From assembly GCA_030533445.1 (NCBI GenBank), contig CM060065.1, positions 26,610,974-26,674,973 on the forward strand: DNA of 64,000 nt, given 5' to 3'. Shown here one piece after another: positions 34,701-46,344 of this stretch. The DNA is from Cyprinodon diabolis. Taxonomy: Eukaryota > Chordata > Actinopteri > Cyprinodontiformes > Cyprinodontidae. The position numbers and the translations under genes were made by a program. Position 1 is the first letter of the stretch. The number at the start of each line of letters is the position of its first letter. Under the pieces are notes generated by a model, which was given only the letters and a program-made list of their open reading frames with translations, was not told where the DNA came from and searched no databases.

Positions 34701-37700
34701 GAAAACACAAGATCAGCCTTACCTGGGGGTCGACAAGCCAGCCATGGTAAAGAGGGATGTCGAGAAGGTCAAACACAATGCATTCTGGGGTGTATTCAAA
34801 GACTCGCACACCTATGAACTTCACATTTACGTCCAGACCTGTCTGCAGCTTGTGAAGCACAGCCATGGCATCACTCATGTTCTGAAAAACAAAAAAAGGA
34901 CGTGGAATCTCTTAAGGTCCAAAACTGGATATTGATTGATTGAATTTATTAATCTCACATAGAAATTTACTCTGTGCATGGGATATAAACAGTATATACA
35001 GTGCGTCCACATATAACAGCTTTTTTTTAATAGCAGGATTGCGGTATTTCCCAAGATAAAAACAATATAAAATAGAGAAAGTAGGAGAGGAGAACACGGA
35101 GCAGACGTAACGGGCTGTTGCATGCACAAGGGCAATTTAGAGCGACTCCCTTTACCTTCATAGAACCTGCACAATTAGCAACAAACAGACAGGGAGAACA
35201 TGCAAACTCTACACAGAGCCTGCAATGGTATTTGACCTGCAACCCTGCATAGGTAACGGGTTAAGAACAAAAAAACAAAAACACACTATTCTGACCAAAG
35301 AGGTTAAAAGCCAGCATCCATAACAATATAGTAGTAAATTAGGATACAAGGCCCAAGTAACCTAAGCACTATAAATGCTTCAATTTCTTATGTTTATGTC
35401 CTTAACAACGTTATATCATTATTGCATGATGACATAACGTTCTTGAAGACATATACTATCCCTCAATTCAAAAGGTCAAATTAAAACACATATGAATAGA
35501 AAAAGGGGGATGATAGAAGAAAGTTGAAGCAGGTTGAAATAAAAGAAGGTGAAGCAGCAATATGGTTAAATGCACCACACATTTCAGAAATTGACAATGC
35601 ACAACAGCTATTTTACATAAACTGTACTGTTTAAATTGACTTAAAAGAAATCTGAAAATATTTCTTGGGATCAGGTTTGTTAATTACACAGACGCAAACA
35701 AGGAGAGTTTGTTTTTCTTGTGGCAATAACAATCTTGACCTTGTCAGAATTTTATAAGTTATCTTTTTTTCTCTGAAACAAAAGGATTATGCCATTGGAT
35801 GTTTCCGTCTTACATTTCATAATTTCGTTTTTTATTTCTTGCTTAAAACTCCCAATTTTGATGGAGATTACATACATTTCTAATAAGTGGCTGAATTCAA
35901 ATACTTTACATTTAAATTCATCGTATCAGTTTTAGTTCAAAAGCCAAACCTTAATGAACATTATTTAGTAAAATGTATCTGTGAACATAGAATTATCGTC
36001 CTCGAGAGCCCAATGAAACCAACATATGGTTTCATGCACAGAGTATAGTTTCCCCAGCTGGTTTAAAAGTCCTGCTGCTGTTCAACTCCAAGGTCAAGAG
36101 GTCATGGCTGCAGCCGAGCCCAGATATGCCACTTCCAGTTATTCCCATTTAATTCCCCTTTAGAAAAGGAACACTGAAGGGGAATAAACTGAACCTAAAG
36201 TATAAACGTCTGCCTTCACTTTCAGCTGGAAGAGACAATTAATTCACTAATCAGTATTTTATGAGAATAAAGGATAATTATGATATTTACAAGAATTTGT
36301 CTAAGCTTATTACAAAACCATCATAAATTAGTACAAAAAGGCTCTAAGAAGTTCAGCTGAAGCTTATTTCACTTAAGCTAAATTAGTTTAAAACTGTTTA
36401 ATTAATTAAAAATTTAAATTTAATTAATTTAAATGTTATATTTCTTGAACAGAAAATAGCAGCCTCATTCTCTAGCGTTCCATACTTAGCCTACTTTTCA
36501 CAGATCCTGGGTGGTCTGAAACTCTTAATTGAAATTTAATCTTTAAATCTTCCATCATGAGATACCACCCTTATATACATTAGTAGTATAAAGCCCGAGT
36601 GTATTACTATTTTGCAGTTTTGGTAGGGATCTATAAACTACAGCTGCATAATCTGAGAGTGCGGATTAAGATGCTCATGGTCAGCATTAACGGTGGGCTT
36701 AGTGTGGCTGTGAAATAGACCACATCTCGTCACTTTGGGGTGCAGGGTCCCAGAGATTAGCTGCAAATAACAGGCAATCAGCACAATGCTATGCTGTTGT
36801 TCTACGTACTCTGGAGTTTCTTTGTGTTTTTTAGAGCATATAGTTTAAATGTCAAAGCCACCCTGCTCATATGCCTCTTCCTTGACTTTTATCCCAAAGA
36901 ATAATTGAAAAATAGAACTTGATGTAGATAGAATGAGATGTTCTGAGGCAGTCTCCACAGTAGCTGCTTTTCCAACCAAGACTTCGCTGCCTAAACCAGT
37001 AATTCGTAAACTGCGCATCAGTTCTTAAAACAATTCATTGTTGAAAAAAAAAAAAAAAAAAAACTCACATCATACACTGATCAAGCACAATATTACGACC
37101 ATGTGCCTCAGTCTCCCCTTTTTCTACAAGATCAGCCATGTCTTGTCAAAGACCTGAACTTGATTAGATTATTGAGGGTCTGTCGTAATAACTGGCTACA
37201 ACTTTTTAACACCAGATCCTTTAAATCATGGAAGTTCGGAGGTGGGGCCTCCATAGATCTGACTTGTTTCTCCAGTGCATTCCCCAGATATTTGATCAGA
37301 CTGAAGCATTGGGAGTTTGGCAGTCAAGCAAACATGGCCAACTTGTTCTGCTCCTCAAACAATTCTCACCATTTTTACTTCGTGTCAGGGAGCAATGTCC
37401 TGCAGAAAAACACCACAGCTCTCAGGGGATGCACTCCAAACCCTAAATGAGTTGGAATGCACTGTTTTCTCTCACCTTACTTTCACAACTAAGGCTAAAT
37501 GTATTAATCCTGATTATCCTTTATTCAAAAAATAATCAAATAATTTTGTAATCCATATTGAAATGTTACCTGGAGTAATGGAACGTGGACTCTAAAACAT
37601 GCTATTTGCTAAATGAACAATAGATGGCGCCATCCAGGACCTGTTACTATGATGATTTGTCCCTTAAATCCAGATATCAAACTGATGGCAGTTGCTTTTT

Positions 37701-40700
37701 GTCCATATTATTTGCCCGGAGAGTTTACCATTTTTATTTTGGTAATTGTTTATATTCCACCTTCTGCAGTTGCACACTGTCTGTGGTGTCATCAGTTCTG
37801 TTGTAGATAAGCTGCAGACAGACCAGCTAAATGCATTTGTTCCAGTAAAAGGTGATTGCCTCATTGTCTGCTACACTTCCAACAATGCAACAGTTTGTAC
37901 GTTGTTGTGTCATGTCAGGGATTCATACATCTCTTGGGCAAGACCCGCTCTTGGTAAATCGGGTCACAAGCTTGTGTGCTTCTGCTCAGAGTATAAGCCT
38001 CTATCTGAGAGGAAACCTGCATTAAGTGTAGGAGTAAGAAGATGGTCACTGGAAAATAAAGAAGCACTGCAAGGTTTCTTTGAAGCTACAGACTTGGTTT
38101 CACTGAGCTACGAAAGGAGACGACATTAATATAATGACTGAGTGTGACTGACCAAATAAACTAGGATTATTTCCTCAATATATTAATTTGTTGATAATTT
38201 TTTTATTAATCAGCTAATAATTGGATAGCAAAAAGTTCCTTAAAGATTCTTTACAGAATTAAACCAGGTAAAACTAACATTTGAGGAACTCTGGATAGAA
38301 AATATTGACAGAAAAAAAGAAAAAAAGTTTTATTTATCTTAAATGCAAAATATTTCTAGATATTTTTTTTTGTTTTACAATTTTGGTATACTTAGTGCTC
38401 TAAGTGGGTCACACTGTCAGCTGAAGGCATGTTTAAGTTTCTATACTCCACTTAACGAGTAATCAATTACTAAAATAGTTTAGGATTATTTCAATAATCA
38501 ATTCACCGTGATTAATCCAATCAAATTTTTCAGCCCTAAAATAAACATTTGTGTAGATAACACCATCCCCTCAAGATTAGTGGGATGCATCCCAATACTA
38601 AACCAACGAAAGGAAAGGAACTGCTAAAGTAACAGAAAAGACCCTTTACGAAGAGAGACAGGGAATTATTAAGGACTATACAGAAACAACTTAAGGTCAA
38701 GATAAAAGAAAGCAAGGAGGCATATAAGAAGACCTGGAAAACAAGCGCCAGCAGAATAACATCAGAAATGTATGGTCATGGGTGAAGAAATTCACAGGCT
38801 TCAAGCAGTAGGATCAGACAGATGGACGTCTGGACAGAACAAATAGACTGAATGCATTTTTCAGTAGGTTCAGTATCTTTCTCCTTCCCACAGTCAAACA
38901 GACATCCCTCCTTCCTTTGACCCAAGGCTTCCACCATCTTTTACCTTAACCTTAACCCTCCTGCTTCTATGTGGTTGTTCAACACCAAATCAGAATATAG
39001 TGCTGCTCCCCCCTCCTTCCACCTGTCTTTAGAAGTCAGGTGAAGAGGCAACAGGAGAATCTGAATCACAATAGGTTGCCAGGTCCAGAAAGTCTGTGCA
39101 GAGCAGCTATGTTGTTTTTTTACAGCACCTCTTCAAACAAAACTCTGACCCTTCTTATTTACTCTGTACACCTCCGACATCCGATACAAGACAGAGTCCT
39201 GTCATCTGTAGAAATACTCAAATGGCTCTGTAGTCGTTGGGCATATCAGAGATGAAGATGAAGCTCAGTAAAGGAAGCTTTTGAAACACTATGTAGTATG
39301 GTGTGGAAACAATATCCTGAATGTGAACAAAACCAGGGAGATAATATATAAATAGATATCAGAAAAAAACTGTACAAGTTGAATCCAGTTTACATCATGG
39401 GAGAAGAAGTGGAGGTGGGGGAGGAGTATAAATACCCTGGAGTTCACCTGGACAACAAACTCAACTGGTGACGCAACTGTGAAGCTGCCTACAGGAAGGA
39501 AGAAAGCAGACTGTACTTCTTAAGGAAGCTTAGGTTCTTCAGTGTTTGCAGAAAGATGCTGCATATCTTTCTTTAGTCAGTTGTGAGGAGTGTGATCGCT
39601 TCTGTCATCATGTATTGGGGTAACAGCATCAGAATGAATGACTTAAAGAAGTTCAACACGCTTATAGAGAGGGTCAGTTCTGTTTTAGGAACTTCTCTAG
39701 AACCTCAGGAGATGATTTTGCAAAGAAGAATTCTGCATAAAAAGACTAACATTATGGACAGTGAGCATCCTCCTCAGAAGATTGGTAAACAACAGACTTT
39801 GACTGTCTTCACTCATAGACTTCTCCAGATTCGGTGCAAGACAGACGCTACAGAGGAATTTATAAATAATAATAATAAATATTGTTATCATATTTTCCCA
39901 ATTACATTGTGCATTCATTTAAAATGTGCAAGAAGTTTCTTTTTATTCCAAGCGTTCATTTATTTGGATGTGTTAATCTTCTAAAAGTGTCTCTTTAGAG
40001 AAAGAGTAAAAATCATTTACGGCAGATTCTGAGATTATTGTGAAAATAATGGATAGCTGCAGCCCTAGTCTCAACCAGTGTTTACGTCATGCACCAATTA
40101 GCTTAATCAGAATAAGCCTTGGCCGTAACCCTGTAGCTAGTTCATCATTTCCTTCCCATTTTTTGATCAACACTGACTGCTGAAACTGGGAACCCCTCAG
40201 AAAAGCAGCAGTTTTGGGAATGCTCTCACCTTATCTAGCCATCATAATTTGGCCCTAGTCAAACTTTGAGGCATTGCTACCTAATACTGTATATATCCCA
40301 AAACATCACACATGCTATGATGAAGAGATAACCGCTGATATAATTTCACCCATAATCGATCATAATTTCCTGCCTGAATGACATTTATCTTTCAAAACAA
40401 CAAGGTTTTAGATTTTATGAAAATAAAATACTTAGATTTTCATCAATTTATATTTCTTAGAGTAAACTTTAGGGCAATTAACAAAACTCTTTAGTTAGAT
40501 TTTTTTAAGGTTTTAAAACATTGATGCAACAGATCAACTGTATGCATGCTAAAGCAAAAAAGGATGATCGGAGTCTTTCAAAACTATAGTCTCCAAACAA
40601 ATTATATGTATATTTTTTATATATTATATTATATATTTAAAAAATACCGTTAAAGTTTATGTATAAAGGTAACTGGGCGTCATGTAAAGTGAACTCATTT

Positions 40701-43700
40701 GTAGCTGAAAAGAAAAAACATACAAGAAAAAGCTCTCGATGTTCTTCTTTTTTTTTGTTTAGTACATCAATCAAATCCTTAAATCTGATTTGAATTTCAC
40801 TGAATAAATCTGATCAGTTCTATTAAGTCCTACATAAACACACAGTTCAAATCTATAGTTGGGCTATTGTAGTAGCTAAAATGAAAACACACACATCCTC
40901 ACACTTAGCTGTTCTTCATTTAAAACCGTACTATCTCTATGTTTTTCTGATTCTATCTTAAAAAAAACTGTAATTTCCTTCTCATTGTGCCAGTGTCTGA
41001 GAATAAGAAGAGCATCTGTGAGCTCATTTTGAGCGAAATGATGGGATACTGTGTATTTACTAGAACAAACGCAGGGTTTCTTTACATTTCTAAGTGAAAA
41101 TTCCCATTACAGGGAATAATAAAACACCGGGGGGGGGGAAAAATCCCTCTGCTATTTCCTAAACAAGTTCGTCTGATTATTCCAGCGGCCGAACAGTCAT
41201 CACGAATGAATCATCTTATTGAGCTGGGCCAAGTGAGAAAAGTGAAGCTAAACTCCATACACACATATCCTCAGCTCTTCTTGGTAAATATAAAAAAAAA
41301 ATCTAAAGGGCAGCCAGGCAAAAGCTATTTTAATCCAAATGCAATCCCATCACAGATGATGTTTATTCTTTTCAAGCTGTGGTTATAAATAGAATTGCTT
41401 TGGTTAAAATATCTGTCTTTTCAGCGAAAAGTAAAGACCTGTATCTTTAGAGCTCTTTAAAAAGACCAAATATTCACCAAATTCCCACAGATATTGAGGA
41501 TAATCCCATTTGTTTTACATAGATGTTCGTTATTCCCCGAGGTCTGCCTGCAGCAGAGTCCTAACGCTGTGTGTGAACCCGCCGTGCCACTGACAGATGG
41601 TGGACGGACATGACAACGCCACATGTAAAACAGCTCCTTGACCAGTCATTAGACAACCATAATAACACGGCAGCCCAAACTCTGCCCCCTCCCTTACTAT
41701 AACTCTACATGCCGCGGGGCACCGCTGATTTATTTAAGAGATTGTGTTTCAGTCCTACTTAAATTTAGAAAGCCCTCAGCTTCCTTGAGGAAACTGTACA
41801 TTACTTTTAGTCGTCTGTAACTGACGGGCTTGAAATCATTCACAGATGTGCTCCTATGCTGCCACGCCGGAGGGAGAAGAGGCAGGGCCCCTCCTACACC
41901 TTAGGCAGGCCATGAGAAGCTGGAGCTCCATCTCCAAGTGCCTTTCATGGTAAGCCACACACACACACACAAGTTATTTCCTCTCATCCTTAAAGGAAAT
42001 TTGCATTGACTTCCATTCATTTCCTATTTATTTCTATGGCCTAACCCAGAATCAATACATACCCAACCCTAAACCTAACCTCAATTCACACAATAGCCCT
42101 GCACTAACAGGTACTGTAAGTCCCCACAAAGTAGCATACGCCTGGGAAATTGGCCTTTTACTGTCCTCACAAGGTAACAAATGCTTGCACACACAGACAC
42201 ACAGTAATAGCTGGTAGCTAAACCCAGCCATGCGTATCCAAGCTTTCACCACAATGTGAAGCAACACAATCTGACACTACTAACCCCCGCTGTTCCCATA
42301 GACTTGCAGGGGTTTTCTTATGTAACCTACAGAGGAGCAGGAAGAATGCTAAGCTGCAGTTTTCATGCAGTTTTTAATCAGATCTTTGCTTATTTCCATC
42401 AATGGCTGCTAACCCAGACTCGTTCCATGCTAATGTGTAGCCTGCATTGATAGGAATATGCAGCTACACTGTACTCACAGAGAATTGATATTCATGAAAT
42501 CATGAAAATAGCTGGGATATCTTGAGCGCATTGATGAGACGAAGCAAAAATCTGGAGACAAACGGGAAAATGTAAGACTTTGAATACTGTCTTCCTGGAC
42601 CAAACAGATGGAGATGAACCAAAATCACCTTAGAAACGTATGTTATTATTTTTTTTTTTACTCCTTTTACAAAATACACAAAAACTGAGATCTTTCACTG
42701 TTTTTTACTCTATTAACAAACCAAACAACTTAATGTACTTTGATTCACTTCACTAAAAACCAGATGAAGTTACGGGGATCGTATTCTTGGAAGCATAAAA
42801 CTGGATTATTTAATTTTTTAATCAAATACGTAACAACTACCATAAAATAGTAAAATTCAAGTGTGTTTTTCATTTAATGCGTTCAATTTCTTAGAAAGAA
42901 ATCGGACTGCCAATCGTGCCAAATAAACCCAGAAGTCAGCATTAGGCCAGGAAAAGCTGCCTAATGTATCTTTGCACCCACTGTGGTAATAAGGCAGATC
43001 TTACCTGCTCATAGTTCAACCGCTGAACCTCAGATATCTCCTTAGGCTTGGTTTCCAGGATGTAGTCGCCTGCAGAGAAAAAGTCAATGTTGATTCAACC
43101 AATTATCAAAAAGCAACTTATGTAGCAGCAGAATCTGTCTGTCGCTGTGGACAGGTCTCCTGCATATCATACACTGGACAGATGTTTTCCCCAGATATTA
43201 GATGCACCCCTATTCACTATTAAGCTCTATCCTCTAAGCTCTGTCATGTTGGCTTTTAAATCAGTTTAAGTTTCTCAAATGTATGGTCTCTGGGATATTG
43301 GCAGGCTGCATTTTCATATTCTATATTGCTCATTTCCTGAAGATAACTCTCATTATCATTGTGCAGGTATGGTTTTAGCATTCTTTTACAATACGTCAAT
43401 ATAAGTGCTGCACAAAAATCCATGCAAACACATCCCTATTGTTGCTGTGAATGTTTTATTGAAGCCAACTCCCAAACATCTAGAGTGAGAATGCTTCATA
43501 ATATATAACAGAAAACAGCAACCTATTAAAGAGCTGGCAAATCTTGCTGCAGTCAACTCATGCTTTTCCAGAGAATTACTCAGACGAATACCATCAAACT
43601 CTTGCCATCAAACCGACATAAACCAAAAAAACGCTTATGCATGGAAAGAATGGTTCTCCTTTGATTCGCACTCAGGGGCAGAAAAGTTGTTGCATCACTG

Positions 43701-46199
43701 AAGCTACTGAACTCTAACCTTCTTAAGGTCACGGGGACTTCAATTTCACAACATGCTTCATTTGACCCACAGACTCCTCTTACATCAAACCGTCAACTAA
43801 TATAAAGATTTTACTGGGGGGCCATAATCACCCTCACTCCTTAGTCCCTGTGATTATAGAAGAGGGGCCATTCTGAGGTTAAAAGTAATCCAGAAGCTTC
43901 TGAAAGCTTCCCAGCACTTCTGTACAGATTAAATAAATGCAAGTACAAGATGTACTTTTCTGCCCAATTACAAAAACAAATGAACACATTTGGGGGAAAC
44001 CTGCAGATAGCTCTCCGCAGTCAAGGCAGCTTTCTCCAGGGAGATTCATAGAGATGAGTCATGTTAGCTTAAGGACATAAACAAGTCAGTGAAAAACCTG
44101 TCGCTAAATTATAGAAGAATCTTTATTTGTTAAAGCATATTGTAGGTTGTGTACATCACTGGCAGAGCAGGAAGAAACAGAAATGCAGCTCTTTAGAGTT
44201 TTAAGTAGTTTTGGAGTCATAAACTAATAACCAGGGAGGAGAAAAGGCTTCCATTTCTCTTGCAACAGAAAAAAATATATATATGTTCATGAGACCTGAT
44301 AAACTCTGGACTATTGACCTGTCGACACTTTCAAATTCCCTTAAGACAAAAAAAAAAATAGTTATTCTTTAGAATTTGAAAGATAAATGTTGGATACAGG
44401 TAAATAAATAAGAGGAAGCTGCTGACAGACTTCAAAAGACGGCATGAAAAACAAGAATGCACACAGGATGCTAAAGCTCACTGGCAGAAATATCATCAGA
44501 CAGTATTATTAGTATGGGATCATGCAAACTTACAGTTGTGCCAAAAAAGTACAGTGCATTAAATGTGTTCATTCTTTTAATTTATCTTTTTTTTCTCTAT
44601 AGGGGAAACAGAGAAGACCCATTACTATGTCTTCGATGAAGGTAAATGGCATTAAAGTGGAGATGCACCAAGCATGTTCCTGGGCCAATAAAGGTTTTAG
44701 ATTAGGGTTTACGTTACCATTTACGTTATCTTATTTTAAGATTGAAATAACATTAAAGGAAAGAAAGAGCTGCAAGTTCCTAGGTAAGGGCTGCAAGTTC
44801 TTATGAATCAATGTATATACCATTCTCTGATAATGATCAAAGCCAAAATAAAGATTAAAACCAAAAAAAGTGGAAGATCTTAATTTCAATGCACTTAAAA
44901 AAGGGACGGAGGACTAATTTAATTGTCATGCTGATTACAGTTGTTTGGATCAGAACTGATGGGAGGAAAATTGGCTGACTCTTTGGTGCATCTCTACATA
45001 AATGATTCAAGGGAGGTATTTTCTCCTTCAGAGCAATGATGCAGATTTAATTCGATCTCTGGTAATACCTGCAAACACTTACCAAGATACTCCATCAGTT
45101 GCTCAGCAGTTATAATTTCCATCATGGGAGGTATTTTGACCTGAAAGAGAAAGAATGCACACCATTTCCTTCCTATTTTCTTAATTAAATGTTTAAAAAT
45201 ACCTAAAAGGCGAATCTAACTAGATTTTGCTGGGCAAGACTATGATAAATGCACACTGCTTGATTGAATCAAACATGTATTGGCGTTTGATATGTAATCT
45301 GGTCCTGAAGACCTGTTGAGGAGCAAATCTGAGCATTTTACCTTCCATGCAAGTAGAAGAACATTCATGATGGCCAGTAATGGACAGGGGCCATTCTCGT
45401 TTTGAGTGATGATCGGTGTGTTCTCCTCCCTCCATTTGATCCACTTTATGTGGTATATAGACTGGCCGGCGGTGCGGTCCTTAGCGAAGGAGGTCTTTGT
45501 CCCATCGGAGGCGTAGTCGCTCTGCAAGGCCAAGGCCAGTCCCTTGTCCTCCAGCCCCTCGGAGCTGGGACAGGAGTTTAGATTGGAGAAAGACTCCAGT
45601 GAATCTATGCTCCTGGACTCTCCGCCGAGGCTGGGATCTGGGTCACTCCCACTCGGCGGTCCTTCCGACAAGGTTTGATCGCGGGACTGTCCAGATTTAA
45701 CGTCCGGGCACAGAGCAGTTGGTTTGGCAAGTTCTGTCTGCTCACTCTTTCCACAGACTCCATCAGTCTTTACATGTGTGCTCTCTTTAGCTGAAGGTGA
45801 GGAAGGGCAGTCATCTTTGTTGTTTACTAACTTTGAGGCACCTCCCTGGCTGTCTGCTGCCGTCTGCTCCAAGTCATGCCCCATCCCGTTACTGATATGA
45901 TCCTTGCTCCGCAGCAACGGTTGGCTCGCATCGCCTCTCTCCTTCCGATCCTCTTGGTCAGATCTTACAGGTTCAGACTTCTCTGAGCTCTGAACAACGC
46001 CGCTCGGTAAACTAGCATTTGTAGCGCTGATCTCACAACCAACGTTATCCAAAGTGCTGAGGGGAGCTTCACTATTCTTCAATTTATCGAGGGATCCTTT
46101 CACTTCGCCCCCAGCCGTAACGTCGGCCATTTCGGCTGCAATCGTGGCACATATAGACGTCACCTCAGCGTCTCGATGCAGGTTTGCATTTTGCTCCAT
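28582..46199 (-). CDS. mindy2: MINDY2 (FAM63B), Lys48-specific deubiquitinase (9 exons)
   Basis: MINDY-family cysteine protease that trims Lys48-linked polyubiquitin (family knowledge). Minus-strand exons: 46199-45342, 45140-45083, 43069-43005, 34881-34723, 33144-33042, 31732-31590, 30764-30591, 30414-30226, 28758-28582. They are all in phase, 1926 nt, 641 residues; human is about 620. The N-terminal 240 residues are Ser/Glu-rich and disordered. The catalytic domain begins at IYHIKWIKW. QNENGPCPLL supplies the oxyanion Gln266 and nucleophile Cys272; FFRNNHFST supplies His454. The C-terminus has MIU-like ubiquitin-binding helices (SDLELAKKLQEEEDRRASQY), an Ala/Gln tract, a Gly/Ala tract and the CAAX-type box CVIL, which predicts geranylgeranylation. 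The promoter region holds a full CRE. The gene is tail-to-tail with SLTM and head-to-head with ADAM10. Confidence 0.94.
28759..30225 (-). other. MINDY2 intron 8
   Basis: An AT-rich intron with a hAT MITE (29971-30196) close to its 5' splice site. Nothing else recognised. Confidence 0.6.
29971..30196. mobile_element. hAT MITE with perfect 8-bp target duplication, next to a MINDY2 donor
   Basis: Terminal repeats: CAAGGGTGGGCAATTCCAG and, at the other end, CTGGAATTGCCCACCCCTG. Target duplication CTCTAAGG at 29963-29970 and 30197-30204. It is 226 bp and contains a GGGGGCCGGTATCC subterminal motif. The edge of the duplication is only about 21 bp into the intron from the exon 8 donor (exon ends at 30226). 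Confidence 0.92.
31160..31455 (+). repeat. Probable LINE 3'-end-like repeat
   Basis: Ends TACACTCTGTGTATAAAAAATGACAATAAAG, similar to the tract at 7830-7860. Contains GCACCATATTT and GTTTACATTCTGATCACTGCTGC. Family not recognised. It lies in MINDY2 intron 6. Confidence 0.35.
31590..31732 (-). CDS. mindy2: MINDY2 exon 6: catalytic His
   Basis: A 143-nt exon encoding AEQFLSSTATQLTYHGL and ELCVFFRNNHFSTMIKYK. The His in NNHFST is the general base of MINDY proteases; the next exon (GQLYLLVTDQGF) carries the Gln of the catalytic site. Confidence 0.93.
31874..32454. mobile_element. TTAA-target MITE (581 bp)
   Basis: Inverted ends AGAGGCATAGTCATG and CCTGACTATGCCTCT, flanked by TTAA at 31870-31873 and 32455-32458. 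No transposase. A different family from 22129-22501, though with the same target. It lies in MINDY2 intron 5. Confidence 0.8.
33890..34640 (-). mobile_element. Decayed non-LTR retrotransposon, 3' part
   Basis: The plus strand reads the complement of a very common fish LINE: ATCTTCCTGAGGAAACTCAC, GGGATCTTGTTCTTTC, TTTGGCTCAGGCCGTTCTTC, CTTAAATTCCTCTGCTTG and GGAGCTAACTCTCATCCC, then a 3' portion with CGGGTTCCCCTCCAGGCCCG. No open frame survives. It lies in MINDY2 intron 4. Confidence 0.6.
37075..37440 (+). repeat. Dispersed repeat starting ACACTGATCAAGCACAATAT
   Basis: The start resembles the abundant fish repeat ACACTGATCAGGCATAACAT. It continues with GTTCGGAGGTGGGGCCTCC and CAGGGAGCAATGTCCTGCAG. 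The superfamily is unclear. The overlapping plus-strand open frames are incidental. Confidence 0.45.
37600..39880 (+). mobile_element. Jockey-type LINE remnant, interrupted by a MITE
   Basis: 37613-38130 keeps endonuclease-domain pieces (CPYYLPGEFTIF, VYIPPSA, ARPALGKSGHKL, KPALSVGVRRW). 38541-39880 keeps an RT-linker part and the C-terminal block (around 39410-39850: EEYKYPGVHLDNKLN-like, LRKLRFFSVCRKMLHIF, VIMYWGNSIRMNDLKKFN, RILHKKTNIMDSEH). Most of the RT core is deleted and many stops are present. The MITE at 38165-38538 sits between the halves. Order and spacing fit one old insertion in sense to the plus strand. Confidence 0.7.
38165..38538 (+). repeat. hAT-type MITE (TAGGGCTG family) inside the LINE
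   Basis: Contains TTAATCAGCTAATAATTGGATAGC and ends TTTTTCAGCCCTA. The left end is diverged. Third copy of the family in this window. Confidence 0.6.
43070..45082 (-). other. MINDY2 intron 2
   Basis: Two kilobases with no repeat I recognise. A plus-strand exon-like segment at 44603-44641 is discussed under findings. The rest holds nothing supportable. Confidence 0.5.
45342..46199 (-). CDS. mindy2: MINDY2 exon 1: disordered N-terminus and catalytic Cys
   Basis: An 858-nt exon with 286 codons. It starts MEQNANLHRD, runs through a Ser/Glu/Asp-rich low-complexity region, and ends in the first part of the protease domain with the active-site block QNENGPCPLLAIMN and LLLAWK|. The donor is GAAG|GTAAAA. 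The start is the first ATG after an upstream region with stops in this frame. Confidence 0.92.
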
Positions 46200-46285
46200 T
46201 TCGGTTAAAGCCTGTCGACAAATTTTTTTTTAGCTAAACTGCAACGATAGCTTCAGCCTCGACGACGCCATGACAACTCTGCAAG

Positions 46286-46293
46286 TGACGTCA
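46286..46293. promoter_or_regulatory. Full cAMP-response element in the MINDY2 promoter
   Basis: A perfect palindromic TGACGTCA lies 87 bp upstream of the MINDY2 ATG, in a CpG-containing stretch (46200-46345). CREs of this kind at promoter-proximal positions bind CREB/ATF factors. The site is symmetric. Confidence 0.65.
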
Positions 46294-46344
46294 CCAGAGA
46301 ACAAAACCGACGGCTGAATGATGCGTTCGCGTTCGCTCGTATTC

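Larger units (their letters stand above)
34882..43004 (-). other. MINDY2 intron 3 (8.1 kb)
   Basis: Contents: a decayed repeat at 35125-35260 (GAGAACATGCAAACTCTACAC), an A-run at 37046-37064, a dispersed repeat at about 37075-37440, a decayed LINE at 37600-39880 broken by a hAT MITE, and a CAGCCCTAG MITE end near 40050-40067. The stretches 35260-37040 and 40070-43000 show no exon, and I recognise no repeat in them apart from short CA tracts at 41957-41971 and near 42190. Confidence 0.5.

Noticed and set aside
37103..37535. Three overlapping plus-strand frames
   Set aside because: They overlap in a dispersed repeat and show no conserved protein feature.
45497..45700. Plus-strand Arg/Pro-rich frame
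   Set aside because: Antisense to MINDY2 exon 1; a composition effect.
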